The notes beneath the pieces were generated by a model that saw nothing but the letters and a program-made list of their open reading frames with translations, was not told where the DNA came from and searched no databases. A DNA stretch of 64,000 bases from Ectopseudomonas toyotomiensis (GTDB taxonomy: Bacteria; Pseudomonadota; Gammaproteobacteria; Pseudomonadales; Pseudomonadaceae). This document shows, in pieces, positions 27,714-36,552 of this stretch. The DNA lies in the NCBI RefSeq assembly GCF_900115695.1, contig NZ_FOXK01000001.1, forward strand, positions 248,001 through 312,000, read 5' to 3'. The translations under genes and the position numbers were made by a program. The stretch's first letter is position 1; each line of letters starts with the position of its first letter.

Positions 27714-29270
27714 TCAGCTGTGACGGATCAGGTGGTCGAAGGCGGACAGCGATGCCTTCGACCCCTCGCCCATGGCGATGACGATCTGCTTGTAAGGTAC
27801 GGTGGTCACGTCACCGGCGGCGAACACGCCGGGGATATTGGTCGCGCCCTTGGCATCGACGATGATCTCGCCGAAGCGGTTGAGCTCCACGGTGCCCTTG
27901 AGCCAGTCGCTGTTGGGCAGCAGACCGATCTGCACGAAGATGCCTTCCAGCTCGACGGTATGCAGCTCCTCGGTGGTGCGGTCCTTGTACACCAGGCCGG
28001 TGACTTTCTGGCCGTCACCCTTGACCTCGGTGGTCTGCGCGCTCTTGATCACGGTCACGTTGGGCAGGCTGCCCAGCTTCTTCTGCAGTACGGCGTCGGC
28101 ACGCAGGGTGTCGGCGAACTCCAGCAGGGTCACGTGAGCGACGATGCCAGCCAGGTCAATGGCCGCCTCGACGCCGGAGTTACCGCCGCCGATCACCGCC
28201 ACACGCTTGCCCTTGAACAGCGGGCCGTCGCAGTGCGGGCAGAAGCACACGCCCTTGGCCTTGTATTCCTGCTCGCCGGGCACACCCATCTCGCGCCAGC
28301 GTGCGCCGGTGGAGAGGATCACGGTCTTGGCCTTGAGCGACGCGCCGTTCTCGAACTTCACTTCGTGCAGGCCGCCTTCGCTGCTGGCCGGTACCAGAGC
28401 CGAAGCACGCTGCAGGTTCATGACGTCGACTTCGTATTCCTTGACATGTTCTTCCAGCGCGCGCACCAGTTTCGGGCCTTCGGTTTCCTTGACGGAGATG
28501 AAGTTCTCGATGGCCATGGTATCGAGCACCTGACCACCGAAGCGCTCGGCGGCAATCGCGGTACGGATGCCTTTACGCGCGGCGTAGATGGCAGCCGAAG
28601 CACCGGCCGGGCCACCGCCGACTACCAGTACGTCGAAGGCGTCCTTGGCGCTCATCTTCTCAGCGTCGCGGTTGGCGGCGCCGGTATCGATCTTGGCAAG
28701 GATTTCCTTCACTTCCATGCGACCGGAAGCGAACACCTCGCCGTTCAGGTAGATGCTCGGCACAGCCATGATCTGGCGACGCTCGACTTCTTCCTGGAAC
28801 AGCGCACCGTCGATGGAGACGTTGCGGATATTGGGGTTGAGCACAGCCATCAGGTTCAGCGCCTGGACCACGTCCGGGCAGTTCTGGCAGGACAGCGAGA
28901 AATAGGTCTCGAACTCGAACTTGCCTTCGATGCTCTTGATCTGCGCGATGGTATCGGCATCCAGCTTCGATGGATGACCGCCCACTTGCAGCAGCGCCAG
29001 CACCAGCGAGGTGAACTCGTGGCCCATGGGGATACCGGCGAAGGCAACGCCGGTGTCTTCGCCCGGACGATTCAGGGCGAAGGACGGACGGCGGGCATCG
29101 CTGCCGTCAGTCTTCAGAGTGATCTTGTCGGTCAGGCCGACGATGTCCTGGAGCAGGCCCAGCAGCTCCTGAGATTTCGCGCCGTCATCGAGGGACGCGA
29201 CGATCTCGAACGGCAGGGTGACCTTCTCCAGGTAGGCCTTCAACTGGGCTTTAAGATTGGCGTCCAACAT
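27714..29270 (-). CDS. ahpF: Alkyl hydroperoxide reductase subunit F
   Basis: An NADH-dependent flavoprotein disulfide reductase of 518 residues that re-reduces AhpC. The N-terminal tandem thioredoxin-like domain has the redox pair in SCQNCPDV. The FAD site is [19 protein letters not shown] near residue 215. The active disulfide of the thioredoxin-reductase-like part is CFCPHCDGP. The NAD site is [14 protein letters not shown]. The C-terminal FAVGDVTT-like motif reads [22 protein letters not shown]. It is downstream of ahpC on the minus strand, separated by a long hairpin. Confidence 0.97.
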   Translation of the reverse strand: MLDANLKAQLKAYLEKVTLPFEIVASLDDGAKSQELLGLLQDIVGLTDKITLKTDGSDARRPSFALNRPGEDTGVAFAGIPMGHEFTSLVLALLQVGGHPSKLDADTIAQIKSIEGKFEFETYFSLSCQNCPDVVQALNLMAVLNPNIRNVSIDGALFQEEVERRQIMAVPSIYLNGEVFASGRMEVKEILAKIDTGAANRDAEKMSAKDAFDVLVVGGGPAGASAAIYAARKGIRTAIAAERFGGQVLDTMAIENFISVKETEGPKLVRALEEHVKEYEVDVMNLQRASALVPASSEGGLHEVKFENGASLKAKTVILSTGARWREMGVPGEQEYKAKGVCFCPHCDGPLFKGKRVAVIGGGNSGVEAAIDLAGIVAHVTLLEFADTLRADAVLQKKLGSLPNVTVIKSAQTTEVKGDGQKVTGLVYKDRTTEELHTVELEGIFVQIGLLPNSDWLKGTVELNRFGEIIVDAKGATNIPGVFAAGDVTTVPYKQIVIAMGEGSKASLSAFDHLIRHS

Positions 29271-29386
29271 GGCGGAAATTCCTCAAATACGAAAATTCGG
29301 GCAATAAAATGCCCGGACGGATCGCGCCCGGGCATCGGGCACCACAAGGGCCGGTTAATGGCCCAAACAGCGCAGGTAGCAATTGC

Positions 29387-29477
29387 AAAACGGATTTCAG
29401 AGCGTCGCGAGCGACGGCTAGGCAAACCTGGTTAGCAGGCGTTGCCTAGCCAAACACGGTAGCTCTGAAACCGTTTT
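29387..29477 (-). repeat. Nested inverted-repeat structure between ahpC and ahpF
   Basis: The outer arms are at 29387-29403 and 29462-29477 (AAAACGG..TTTCAGAGC and its complement). The inner arms GGCTAGGCAA (29416-29425) and TTGCCTAGCC (29442-29451) are perfect, with a small GTCGC/GCGAC palindrome beside them. On the transcribed strand the outer stem ends in TTTT, so it could act as a partial terminator or attenuator lowering ahpF relative to ahpC. Confidence 0.75.
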
Positions 29478-30040
29478 TAGATCTTGCCAACCAGGTCCAG
29501 CGAAGGAGCCAGAGTGGCTTCGCCTTCTTTCCACTTGGCCGGGCAAACCTGACCCGGGTTAGCGGCGGTGTACTGAGCAGCCTTCAGCTTGCGCAGAGTC
29601 TCGGAAACGTCGCGAGCGATTTCGTTGGAGTGGATCTCAACGGTCTTGATCACGCCTTCCGGGTTGATCACGAAGGTGCCACGCAGAGCCAGACCTTCTT
29701 CAGCGATGTGTACGCCGAAAGCGTTGGTCAGCTGGTGGGTCGGGTCACCGATCAGCGGGAACTGAGCCTTGCCAACAGCCGGCGAAGTTTCGTGCCATAC
29801 CTTGTGCGAGAAGTGGGTGTCGGTGGTCACGATGTAGACCTCGGCACCGGCCTTCTGGAACTCGGCGTAGTTGTTGGCAGCGTCTTCGATTTCGGTCGGG
29901 CAGTTGAAGGTGAAGGCAGCCGGCATGAAGATCAGCACGGACCACTTGCCCTGCAGGGACTGCTCGGTGACTTCGATGAACTCGCCAGCGTGGAAAGCGT
30001 TGACCTTGAACGGTTGTACCTGAGTGTTGATGAGGGACAT
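29477..30040 (-). CDS. ahpC: Alkyl hydroperoxide reductase subunit C (peroxiredoxin)
   Basis: A typical 2-Cys peroxiredoxin of 187 residues that reduces peroxides. The peroxidatic Cys is C47 in AFTFNCPTE. The resolving Cys is C166 in GQVCPAKW. GAGTC precedes the ATG (AAGGAGTCAGAG). It is transcribed ahead of ahpF and is probably under OxyR control, as in other pseudomonads. I do not see a confident OxyR site, only an AT-rich upstream region at 30041-30170. It is codon-optimised for high expression. Confidence 0.98.
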   Translation of the reverse strand: MSLINTQVQPFKVNAFHAGEFIEVTEQSLQGKWSVLIFMPAAFTFNCPTEIEDAANNYAEFQKAGAEVYIVTTDTHFSHKVWHETSPAVGKAQFPLIGDPTHQLTNAFGVHIAEEGLALRGTFVINPEGVIKTVEIHSNEIARDVSETLRKLKAAQYTAANPGQVCPAKWKEGEATLAPSLDLVGKI

Positions 30041-30195
30041 CTCTGACTCCTTCTGAGGTTTCTGTGAGGGTTTGAAATTTACAGGAAGTATCTTAGCGAC
30101 CTAACGAAAAAAAGCTTATTGATTACGGCCATGATATTGATTGAATGAGCCAATCGTTGGCCAAGCCCGCGCCAGGCGCGGGCTAGAGCTCTTGC

Positions 30196-31158
30196 TCAGA
30201 CAAGATCGGGATCGATAAGCAGCGCAATTTTACCTGCAACCTGATTACCGGCGAGTGTCTCGAATGCCGCTTCACTGTCTTTGAGGGCAAAACTGCGCTC
30301 GAGTTGCGGCTTCAACCGCCCTTCTGCGAACAGCGGCCAGACCTGCTGCTGCAGATCGTGCAACAGGTCGGCCTTGAACGAATCGTCGCGATTGCGCAGG
30401 GTCGAGCCGATCAGTTGAACGCGCTTGCCCAGCACTTGCGCCAGGTCCAGGGTGGCCTCGCGTCCGCCCATCAAACCAATATTGATCCAACGACCATCAC
30501 GGGCCAGCAATTCCAGGTTGAGCGCCGCGTACTGCCCGCCAACCGGATCGAGGATCACATCGAACGGCCCGAAATCACGCAGCGCTTGCAGGTCTTCGCC
30601 GCGCAGGGCGCCGCCCTGGGCACCGAGCGCCTCGCAATAGGCCAAGCGCTCGGCAGAGCCGACGCTGACCCAGCAAGGGCTGCCGAATGCCTTGCACAGC
30701 TGGATGGCGGCCGAGCCGACACCGCTGGCCCCGGCATGCAGCAGAACCTTCTCACCGGGACGCAGGGCCCCGAGCTGGAACAGATTGAGCCAAGCGGTGG
30801 CATATACCTCGGGCACCACAGCGGCCTCGACCAGGCTCAAGCCTTCTGGCACCGGCATGGCGTGGCGAGCATCGAGCACCACCTCTTCGGCCATGCCACC
30901 GCCCGCGAGCAGACAGCAGACGCGATCCCCCACCTGCCAGGCGCTGCCAGCACCGACTTCGACAACTACCCCGGCGCACTCCAGGCCCAACGCGTGGCTC
31001 GCACCAGGTGGCGGCGGATAAAGCCCGGCGCGCTGCAGCAGGTCAGCCCGGTTGAGCCCAGCGGCAGCCACCTTGACCCGAATCTGCCCTGCGTCACAGG
31101 TCTGCGCCGGTTGTTCCAGCCACTCTGCACGCCCTTCGACGCCTTGCAATGCCTTCAT
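30196..31158 (-). CDS. Zinc-type alcohol dehydrogenase-like quinone oxidoreductase (PIG3/QOR family)
   Basis: A 320-residue NAD(P)H-dependent medium-chain dehydrogenase/reductase. The N-terminal GroES-like domain includes LNRADLLQRAGLYPPPPGAS. The Rossmann domain has LLHAGASGVGSAAIQL near residues 140-155. Catalytic zinc ligands are absent, as in quinone oxidoreductases. I chose ATG 31158 with GGAGG about 6 bases upstream. It is divergent from prc with a short gap, matching PAO1 PA3256-PA3257 as I recall. Confidence 0.9.
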   Translation of the reverse strand: MKALQGVEGRAEWLEQPAQTCDAGQIRVKVAAAGLNRADLLQRAGLYPPPPGASHALGLECAGVVVEVGAGSAWQVGDRVCCLLAGGGMAEEVVLDARHAMPVPEGLSLVEAAVVPEVYATAWLNLFQLGALRPGEKVLLHAGASGVGSAAIQLCKAFGSPCWVSVGSAERLAYCEALGAQGGALRGEDLQALRDFGPFDVILDPVGGQYAALNLELLARDGRWINIGLMGGREATLDLAQVLGKRVQLIGSTLRNRDDSFKADLLHDLQQQVWPLFAEGRLKPQLERSFALKDSEAAFETLAGNQVAGKIALLIDPDLV

Positions 31159-31286
31159 GCTGCCTCCATAGTGCAAGTGAACCGAGCCCAGCGCAGACCG
31201 CCGGGCTTTCGCCTAGCGCCAACGGAACCTGGCGCCCTCAAATACGGCCTAATATGCGTTATCAACTGCCACTACGTCGAATCAGC

Positions 31287-33368
31287 ATGAAGCGATCTCT
31301 TGCAAGCACCGCCCTCGCCCTCGTCCTCGGCTTCAGTGCCTTGCCGCTGGCGGCCAAGACCACCATAGCGACCAGTTGGGACTATCTGCAGCCGGATCGC
31401 GAGCAGGTGATCGCCAGCCTCAACGTAGTGGAGCTGCTGCGCCGCCATCACTACAACAAGCCGCCACTGAACGACGAACGCTCGATTCAGATCTATGACA
31501 ACTACCTGAAGTTGCTCGATCCATCTCGCAGCTATTTCACTGCCGCTGACATCGCCGAATTCAATCAGTGGCGCAGCAAATTCGATGATCTGCTGAAAAG
31601 TGGCGACCTCGAGCCGGGGTTCACCATCTATCGCCGCCACCTGACCCGCATGGAAGAGCGCCTCAACTACGCGCTGGCGGAACTGGGCAAGGGCGTCGAC
31701 AAGATCGACTTCACCGTCGACGAGCAGTTGCAGGTCGATCGCGAGAAAGCGCCCTGGGCCAAAGACCGCGCTGAACTCGACGAACTGTGGCGCAAGCGTG
31801 TCAAAGACGAAGTGCTGCGCCTGAAGATCGCCGGCAAGGAAACCAAGGACATCCAGGAACTGCTGACCAAGCGCTACAAGAACCAGTTGGCGCGCCTCAA
31901 GCAGACCCGTGGCGAGGACGTGTTCCAGGCCTACATCAACGCCTTCGCCACCACCTACGACCCGCACACCACCTATCTGTCGCCGGATAATGCGGAAAAC
32001 TTCGACATCAACATGAGCCTGTCGCTCGAAGGCATCGGCGCCGTCCTGCAAAGCGACAACGAGCACGTCAAGGTGGTGCGCCTGGTGCCTGCCGGCCCGG
32101 CCGAAAAGAGCAAGCAGATCGCTCCGGCAGACAAGATCGTCGGCGTCGCCCAGGGCAATGATGAAATGGTCGACGTGATCGGCTGGCGTCTGGACGAAGT
32201 GGTCAAGCTGATTCGCGGCCCCAAAGGTTCCACCGTACGCCTGGAAGTGATCCCGGCCAGCAACCCGCCCAGCGACCAGACCAGCAAGGTGGTCACCATC
32301 ACCCGCGAAGCGGTCAAGCTGGAAGAGCAAGCTGCCAAGAAGAAGGTTCTGGACCTCAAGCATGATGGTCGTGACTACAAGCTCGGCGTCATCGAGCTGC
32401 CGGCCTTCTATCTCGATTTCAAGGCCTTCCGCGCTGGCGACCCGAACTACAAGAGCACCACCCGTGACGTCAAACGCCTGCTCGACGAGCTGCAGGCCGA
32501 GAAGGTCGACGGCGTGGTCATCGACCTGCGCAACAACGGCGGTGGCTCGCTGCAGGAAGCCACCGAACTGACCAGCCTGTTCATCGAGCAGGGGCCCACC
32601 GTACTGGTACGCAACGCCGACGGCCGTGTCGACGTGCTCGCCGACGAGAACAAGGGCGTCTACTACACCGGCCCGCTGGCCGTATTGGTCAACCGCCTGT
32701 CCGCATCGGCCTCGGAAATTTTCGCCGGCGCCATGCAGGATTATCACCGCGCGCTGATTCTCGGCGGCCAGACCTTCGGCAAGGGCACGGTGCAAACCAT
32801 CCAGCCGCTCAACCATGGCGAACTGAAACTGACCCTGGCCAAGTTCTATCGTGTTTCCGGCCAGAGCACTCAGCATCAGGGCGTGATTCCCGACATCACC
32901 TACCCGGACGTGATGGACACCAAGGACATCGGCGAAAGCGCGCTGCCCGCGGCTCTGCCCTGGGACAGCATTCGCCCGGCGATCACTCCAGAACTGGACC
33001 CGATCAAGCCTTTCCTGACCGAGCTCAAGACCCGTCATGACCTGCGCACGGCCAAGGACCCGGACTTCGTCTTCACTCGCGACCGTCTGACCCTGGCCAA
33101 GAAGCTGATGGCGGAAACCACCGTCAGCCTCAACGAGCAAACCCGTCGGGCGCGCCAGGCCGAAGTCGAAGCCAAGCAACTGGCCCTGGAGAACAACCGC
33201 CGCCAGGCCAAGGGCGAAGAGCCGCTCAAGGAACTGGAGAAGGAAGACGAGGACGCGCTGCCAGTCGCCGATGAGAAGAGTACGCCGGAGGACGACGCCT
33301 ACCTGGCAGAGAGCGGACGCATCCTGCTCGACTACCTGGGCCTGAACCCCTCGCTGGCGCTGCATTGA
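31287..33368 (+). CDS. prc: Carboxy-terminal (tail-specific) protease Prc
   Basis: A 693-residue periplasmic PDZ protease of the S41 family, known as Prc/Tsp in E. coli and AlgO in P. aeruginosa. It degrades ssrA-tagged or misfolded periplasmic proteins and cuts substrates such as MucA forms and peptidoglycan hydrolases. The signal peptide ends at LPLAAKT. A PDZ domain lies around 240-330, and the catalytic core is in LSASASEIFAGAMQDY. By alignment with E. coli Tsp the dyad is S474 and K499 (TFGKGT), with D485 between. The ATG at 31287 has no strong Shine-Dalgarno. A terminator follows at 33416. Confidence 0.95.
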   Translation: MKRSLASTALALVLGFSALPLAAKTTIATSWDYLQPDREQVIASLNVVELLRRHHYNKPPLNDERSIQIYDNYLKLLDPSRSYFTAADIAEFNQWRSKFDDLLKSGDLEPGFTIYRRHLTRMEERLNYALAELGKGVDKIDFTVDEQLQVDREKAPWAKDRAELDELWRKRVKDEVLRLKIAGKETKDIQELLTKRYKNQLARLKQTRGEDVFQAYINAFATTYDPHTTYLSPDNAENFDINMSLSLEGIGAVLQSDNEHVKVVRLVPAGPAEKSKQIAPADKIVGVAQGNDEMVDVIGWRLDEVVKLIRGPKGSTVRLEVIPASNPPSDQTSKVVTITREAVKLEEQAAKKKVLDLKHDGRDYKLGVIELPAFYLDFKAFRAGDPNYKSTTRDVKRLLDELQAEKVDGVVIDLRNNGGGSLQEATELTSLFIEQGPTVLVRNADGRVDVLADENKGVYYTGPLAVLVNRLSASASEIFAGAMQDYHRALILGGQTFGKGTVQTIQPLNHGELKLTLAKFYRVSGQSTQHQGVIPDITYPDVMDTKDIGESALPAALPWDSIRPAITPELDPIKPFLTELKTRHDLRTAKDPDFVFTRDRLTLAKKLMAETTVSLNEQTRRARQAEVEAKQLALENNRRQAKGEEPLKELEKEDEDALPVADEKSTPEDDAYLAESGRILLDYLGLNPSLALH

Positions 33369-33381
33369 GACGACCTATCGA

Positions 33382-33414
33382 GCGTCATCAAATCGTCATC
33401 GAACTGTCGTGAAA
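33382..33414 (+). promoter_or_regulatory. Candidate triple Pho box upstream of the EAL-CBS-GGDEF gene
   Basis: Three contiguous 11-base units: GCGTCATCAAA, TCGTCATCGAA and CTGTCGTGAAA. They fit the direct-repeat layout of PhoB sites. A weak -10 (TGAAAT, 33410-33415) stands 10 bases after the second GTCAT. Confidence 0.45.
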
Positions 33415-33415
33415 T

Positions 33416-33442
33416 AAAGGGCCGGCCATAAGCCGGCCCTTT
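33416..33442 (+). terminator. Rho-independent terminator of prc
   Basis: AAAGGGCCGGC-N5-GCCGGCCCTTT, a strong GC stem with A/T edges, 47 bases after the prc stop. The tail is short (TTTCGTTT). Confidence 0.8.
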
Positions 33443-33466
33443 CGTTTCCGGCAGATCGAGAACACC

Positions 33467-35221
33467 ATGACCGTCACCGAGCAGTTGAGCGCGCTGGGCA
33501 ACATCCTCGCTCACGGCGACCTCAGTAGCCTGTTCCAACCTATCGTCTCGCTGTCCGAACAGCGCATTCTCGGCTATGAGGCCCTGACCCGTGGCCCCTC
33601 CAACAGCCCACTGCATTCGCCACTGACGTTGTTCGCCGTCGCCCGTCATGCAGGGCGCCTGAGCGAGCTGGAAATGGCTTGCCGCAAGAGCGCCTGCAGA
33701 GGCTTCAGCGCACAGGGCCTGGACGGCAAGCTGTTTCTCAACGTCTCGCCGGAATCGCTGCTCGACCCCAGCCATCAACCAGGGCGTACGCTGAAATTGC
33801 TGCAGGCTTTCGGTATTCCACCAAGCCAGGTGGTGATCGAACTCACCGAGCAGTCCCCCACCGAAGACTTCGCCCTGCTCGACAATGCCCTGCACCACTA
33901 CCGTGCCATGGGCTTTTCCATCGCTCTGGATGACCTCGGCGCAGGCTACTCCAGCTTGCGTCTGTGGTCGGAGCTGCGCCCGGACTACGTGAAGATCGAC
34001 CGCCACTTCATCGATGGCATTCATCAAGATGCAGTGAAGCGTGAGTTCGTCGGCTCGATCCTGAAGATGGCCGAGGCCTCGCGTGCTCAAGTGATCGCCG
34101 AAGGTATCGAACTGCCTGAAGAGCTGGCCGTACTGGCAGAGATGGGGGTCGACCTGGTGCAGGGCTATCTGCTCAGCAGGCCGCAGGAAAAGCCGCCACG
34201 CGATGCCCGGCAACTGCTGCCCCAGGTCCTGAGCAATCAGGTCAGCCTAAGTGAGGACAGCCATGACCTCAGCGCCCTGCTCAACGACCAGCCCGCGGTC
34301 GATCAGCACACGGCCATCGCTGAAGTGCTGGACGTATTTCGCGCCCAGGCCAACCTCAACTCCCTGGCCGTACTGGACACGCAACGCCAACCGGTCGGTA
34401 TCGTCCACCGTCACTCGCTGTCCGAAGCGCTGCTCAAGCCCTTCGCCACCGATCTGTTCGCGCGCAAACCCATCAGTCGCCTGATGAGCCAGGACTTTCT
34501 CGCTGTGGAACTGACGCAGTCCCTGCAGAAGGTCAGTCGCCTGCTCACCAGCCGCGCGCGCCAGCGCATCGAGGAAGACTTCATCATCATCCAGAACGGA
34601 CGTTACCTGGGCCTGGGCCGGGTCATCGACGTGCTCAAGCTGATCACCGAACAGAAGCTGCAGCAGGCCCGACATGCCAATCCGCTTACGCTGCTGCCGG
34701 GTAACGTACCTATCCAGCAATGCCTTGGCCGCCTGCTGCAGCAGCAACGCGAAGCTGCGGTGTGCTACGTGGATCTCGACAGCTTCAAACCCTTCAACGA
34801 CCTCTACGGCTATGCCAAGGGCGACGAGGTGCTGCTGTGCCTGGCGCAATGCCTGAACGACCGGGTCGATCCGGCCCGCGACTTTGTCGGGCATATCGGC
34901 GGCGACGACTTCATGCTGGTACTTGGCTCGACAGACTGGCGCGAAAAACTTGGCAAGCTGATCGAGGATTTCCAGAATCAGTGCCGACGCTTTTACCGCG
35001 ATGAGCACCTTCAGGCCGGCTGCTTCATTGCCCACAACCGCCACGGCCAGCGCCAGGAATATGCGCTGCTGTCACTGTCTATCGGCGTAGTGCACGTAAA
35101 AGAGGAAGATTGCGCCCAGCTCGATGCCTCGCGCCTGGCCGAACTGGCCTCCGAGGCCAAGCGCCAGGCCAAGGCCGTGCCTGGCTACAGCCTGCATATT
35201 CTGCAAGGCTCAACGGCCTGA
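33467..35221 (+). CDS. EAL-CBS-GGDEF cyclic-di-GMP protein
   Basis: A 584-residue cytoplasmic c-di-GMP protein. The EAL domain (about 15-250) keeps the phosphodiesterase residues: YEALTRG, LNVSPES, IELTEQ, ALDDLGAGYSS, YVKIDR, and AEGIE. A pair of CBS domains (about 275-400) follows. The C-terminal GGDEF domain (about 410-580) has the altered signature GGDDF. The I-site RxxD is absent (PARD). It may therefore act mainly as a phosphodiesterase with an allosteric GGDEF. The start is the ATG at 33467 after a GAGAACACC leader. It resembles PAO1 PA3258. Its stop overlaps the convergent Sel1 gene by 12 bases. Confidence 0.92.
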   Translation: MTVTEQLSALGNILAHGDLSSLFQPIVSLSEQRILGYEALTRGPSNSPLHSPLTLFAVARHAGRLSELEMACRKSACRGFSAQGLDGKLFLNVSPESLLDPSHQPGRTLKLLQAFGIPPSQVVIELTEQSPTEDFALLDNALHHYRAMGFSIALDDLGAGYSSLRLWSELRPDYVKIDRHFIDGIHQDAVKREFVGSILKMAEASRAQVIAEGIELPEELAVLAEMGVDLVQGYLLSRPQEKPPRDARQLLPQVLSNQVSLSEDSHDLSALLNDQPAVDQHTAIAEVLDVFRAQANLNSLAVLDTQRQPVGIVHRHSLSEALLKPFATDLFARKPISRLMSQDFLAVELTQSLQKVSRLLTSRARQRIEEDFIIIQNGRYLGLGRVIDVLKLITEQKLQQARHANPLTLLPGNVPIQQCLGRLLQQQREAAVCYVDLDSFKPFNDLYGYAKGDEVLLCLAQCLNDRVDPARDFVGHIGGDDFMLVLGSTDWREKLGKLIEDFQNQCRRFYRDEHLQAGCFIAHNRHGQRQEYALLSLSIGVVHVKEEDCAQLDASRLAELASEAKRQAKAVPGYSLHILQGSTA

Positions 35222-35695
35222 GCGCGTAGCCTCGTTCGCCATGGCGGCATAGCGCTCGGCGACTTGCAGGTCTGCTTCCAGCCCGGGAGCACCGTCGCGA
35301 TAGAGCTGACTCAGACGACTGGCCGCCAGAGGATGGCCGGCAGCCAACGCCATTTCCCACCAACCTACGGCTTGCGAGGCATCCGGCGCCTGCCGGGTAT
35401 CGCCCCGCAGGGCCTGCACGCCTAACTGATAGGCGGCCTTGCCGTCACCGCCATTGGCGGCCAGGCGCAACAACCTCAGCCCTTCCTCACGCGCACCCAG
35501 GCCCTGCCCCCTGAACAGCAGAATATGGCCGTAAAAGCTCTGTGCCGCGCGGTCGCCGAGATTGGCCATGCGCCCGTACTGGCCCTGCATCCATTGCCAC
35601 ACACGTGGCTGACGCAGCGCCGCGGGCCAGTGAAACAGGCGCCGGGCCAGCCAGTAGCCAAGGCGTGCGCGCACCTGCCAGAGCAACCTAGACAT
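35210..35695 (-). CDS. Sel1-repeat protein
   Basis: A 161-residue protein with an amphipathic, Arg/Trp-rich N-terminus (MSRLLWQVRARLGYWLARRLF) and three Sel1-like repeats (RAAQSFYGHILLFRG, KAAYQLGVQALRG, LAASRLSQLYRDG). There is no signal peptide. The ATG at 35695 overlaps the stop of the upstream gene, so translation is coupled; the longer frame has no ribosome binding site. It is the third gene of the small minus-strand operon 36373-35210. The function is unknown; Sel1 repeats imply a protein-binding role. Confidence 0.75.
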   Translation of the reverse strand: MSRLLWQVRARLGYWLARRLFHWPAALRQPRVWQWMQGQYGRMANLGDRAAQSFYGHILLFRGQGLGAREEGLRLLRLAANGGDGKAAYQLGVQALRGDTRQAPDASQAVGWWEMALAAGHPLAASRLSQLYRDGAPGLEADLQVAERYAAMANEATRSGR

Positions 35696-36053
35696 CGGCG
35701 GGGTAGTCGAACTCGAACACCCTGACCACCTCGGCAGCGTGCCAGGATGCAGCTGCCACACCATCGGAAGCGCCACTGAAGCGTCCCAGGCTCGTCACGC
35801 AGTCGAAGAATCCGGTACGTGGCAGGCGACTGGCGCCCTGGCTGATCACCAGAGCGCTGCGCAACGGACGCTCGGCGCGAGCATCCAGCGCCGCCAGATG
35901 CTCCAGTGCAGCGGTCAGCGTCTGCATGGCCGGCGTGGGCAGATCGAGACGTTCGATCAGCGCGCGGTAGGTCAACAGATGACGCTGACGGCGAGCCTCG
36001 TCCAGCTCCGCCAGTAGCGCCTGCCAGTGTTGGCGACTTATACGTACGCTCAA
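35688..36053 (-). CDS. Conserved hypothetical protein, partner of the XRE-type protein
   Basis: A 121-residue cytoplasmic protein with a helical N-terminal half (WQALLAELDEARRQRHLLTYRALIERLDL) and a C-terminal half with PLRSALVISQGASRLPRTGFFDCV. This latter pattern, a hydrophobic strand followed by a Gly/Pro-containing turn and GFF, recurs in conserved uncharacterised proteins, but I cannot name the domain. Its ATG overlaps the stop of the XRE-type gene (ATGA), and its stop overlaps the Sel1 gene. The tight coupling suggests that the three proteins act together. Confidence 0.72.
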   Translation of the reverse strand: MSVRISRQHWQALLAELDEARRQRHLLTYRALIERLDLPTPAMQTLTAALEHLAALDARAERPLRSALVISQGASRLPRTGFFDCVTSLGRFSGASDGVAAASWHAAEVVRVFEFDYPADV

Positions 36054-36373
36054 GACCAGCCCTCCAAGCCCAGTTCCCAGGCCAGCGAGCGCATGATCGC
36101 GGCATCGGGTTGACGCTCGCCACTCTCGATCATCGCCAGGTAGTGCGGGCTGATCCCGACACTGCGCGCCAGGCTCTCTGCCGCCAGCCCCTTGGCCTCG
36201 CGCAGTGCACGCAGTTGATCGAGCGCTGGCCGCTTGGCCTCGACCGGCAGTTCAACGGCCTTGGGCTCTGCCGCTGGCTGGCGCCCTGCGGCCTGCAGCA
36301 AGGTCTGATACTCGGCCCATGGCAGCACCGCGTATTCGGGTTGGCCATCGCGAGCAATGATTTGCACACTCAT
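36050..36373 (-). CDS. XRE-family DNA-binding protein with a Phd-like N-terminus
   Basis: A 107-residue protein. Residues 1-25 (MSVQIIARDGQPEYAVLPWAEY) resemble the opening strands of Phd/YefM antitoxins. After a Pro/Ala linker, residues about 50-105 form an XRE/Cro-type HTH (LREAKGLAAESLARSVGISPHYLAMIESGERQPD). GGAGAG precedes the ATG at 36373. It overlaps the next gene by four bases. The composite looks like an autoregulatory antitoxin, but the downstream product does not resemble a known toxin to me. A housekeeping regulator is an equal possibility. Confidence 0.8.
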   Translation of the reverse strand: MSVQIIARDGQPEYAVLPWAEYQTLLQAAGRQPAAEPKAVELPVEAKRPALDQLRALREAKGLAAESLARSVGISPHYLAMIESGERQPDAAIMRSLAWELGLEGWS

Positions 36374-36552
36374 GAGTCTCTCCGTTGGAAAGCAGGGCCG
36401 ACGATCACGACCCCTTCCTTGCACGCGGCCATCTTAACAGGCGTGTAGCGCCTGGGGCGTGATCTATACTGCCGAGGTATCAGGTTCCCACACTGCGGCG
36501 TCAGCCGTATCTGCGCAGAAACGACCCCGTAAACCTGGGGTGGGGAGTCGCC

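Noticed and set aside
30041-30195. OxyR site upstream of ahpC
   Set aside because: ATTG/CAAT-type repeats exist, but I cannot align four half-sites at the required spacing. OxyR control is expected from other species but not shown here.
31272-33365. A 697-codon antisense open frame opposite prc
   Set aside because: Composition and lack of motifs show it is a shadow of prc. The same holds for long antisense frames opposite ahpF, edd, the binding-protein gene and the porin.
35210-36373. Calling this operon a toxin-antitoxin system
   Set aside because: The XRE/Phd-like protein suggests an antitoxin, but neither partner resembles a known toxin and the locus lies in a core block, so I list it only as an observation.
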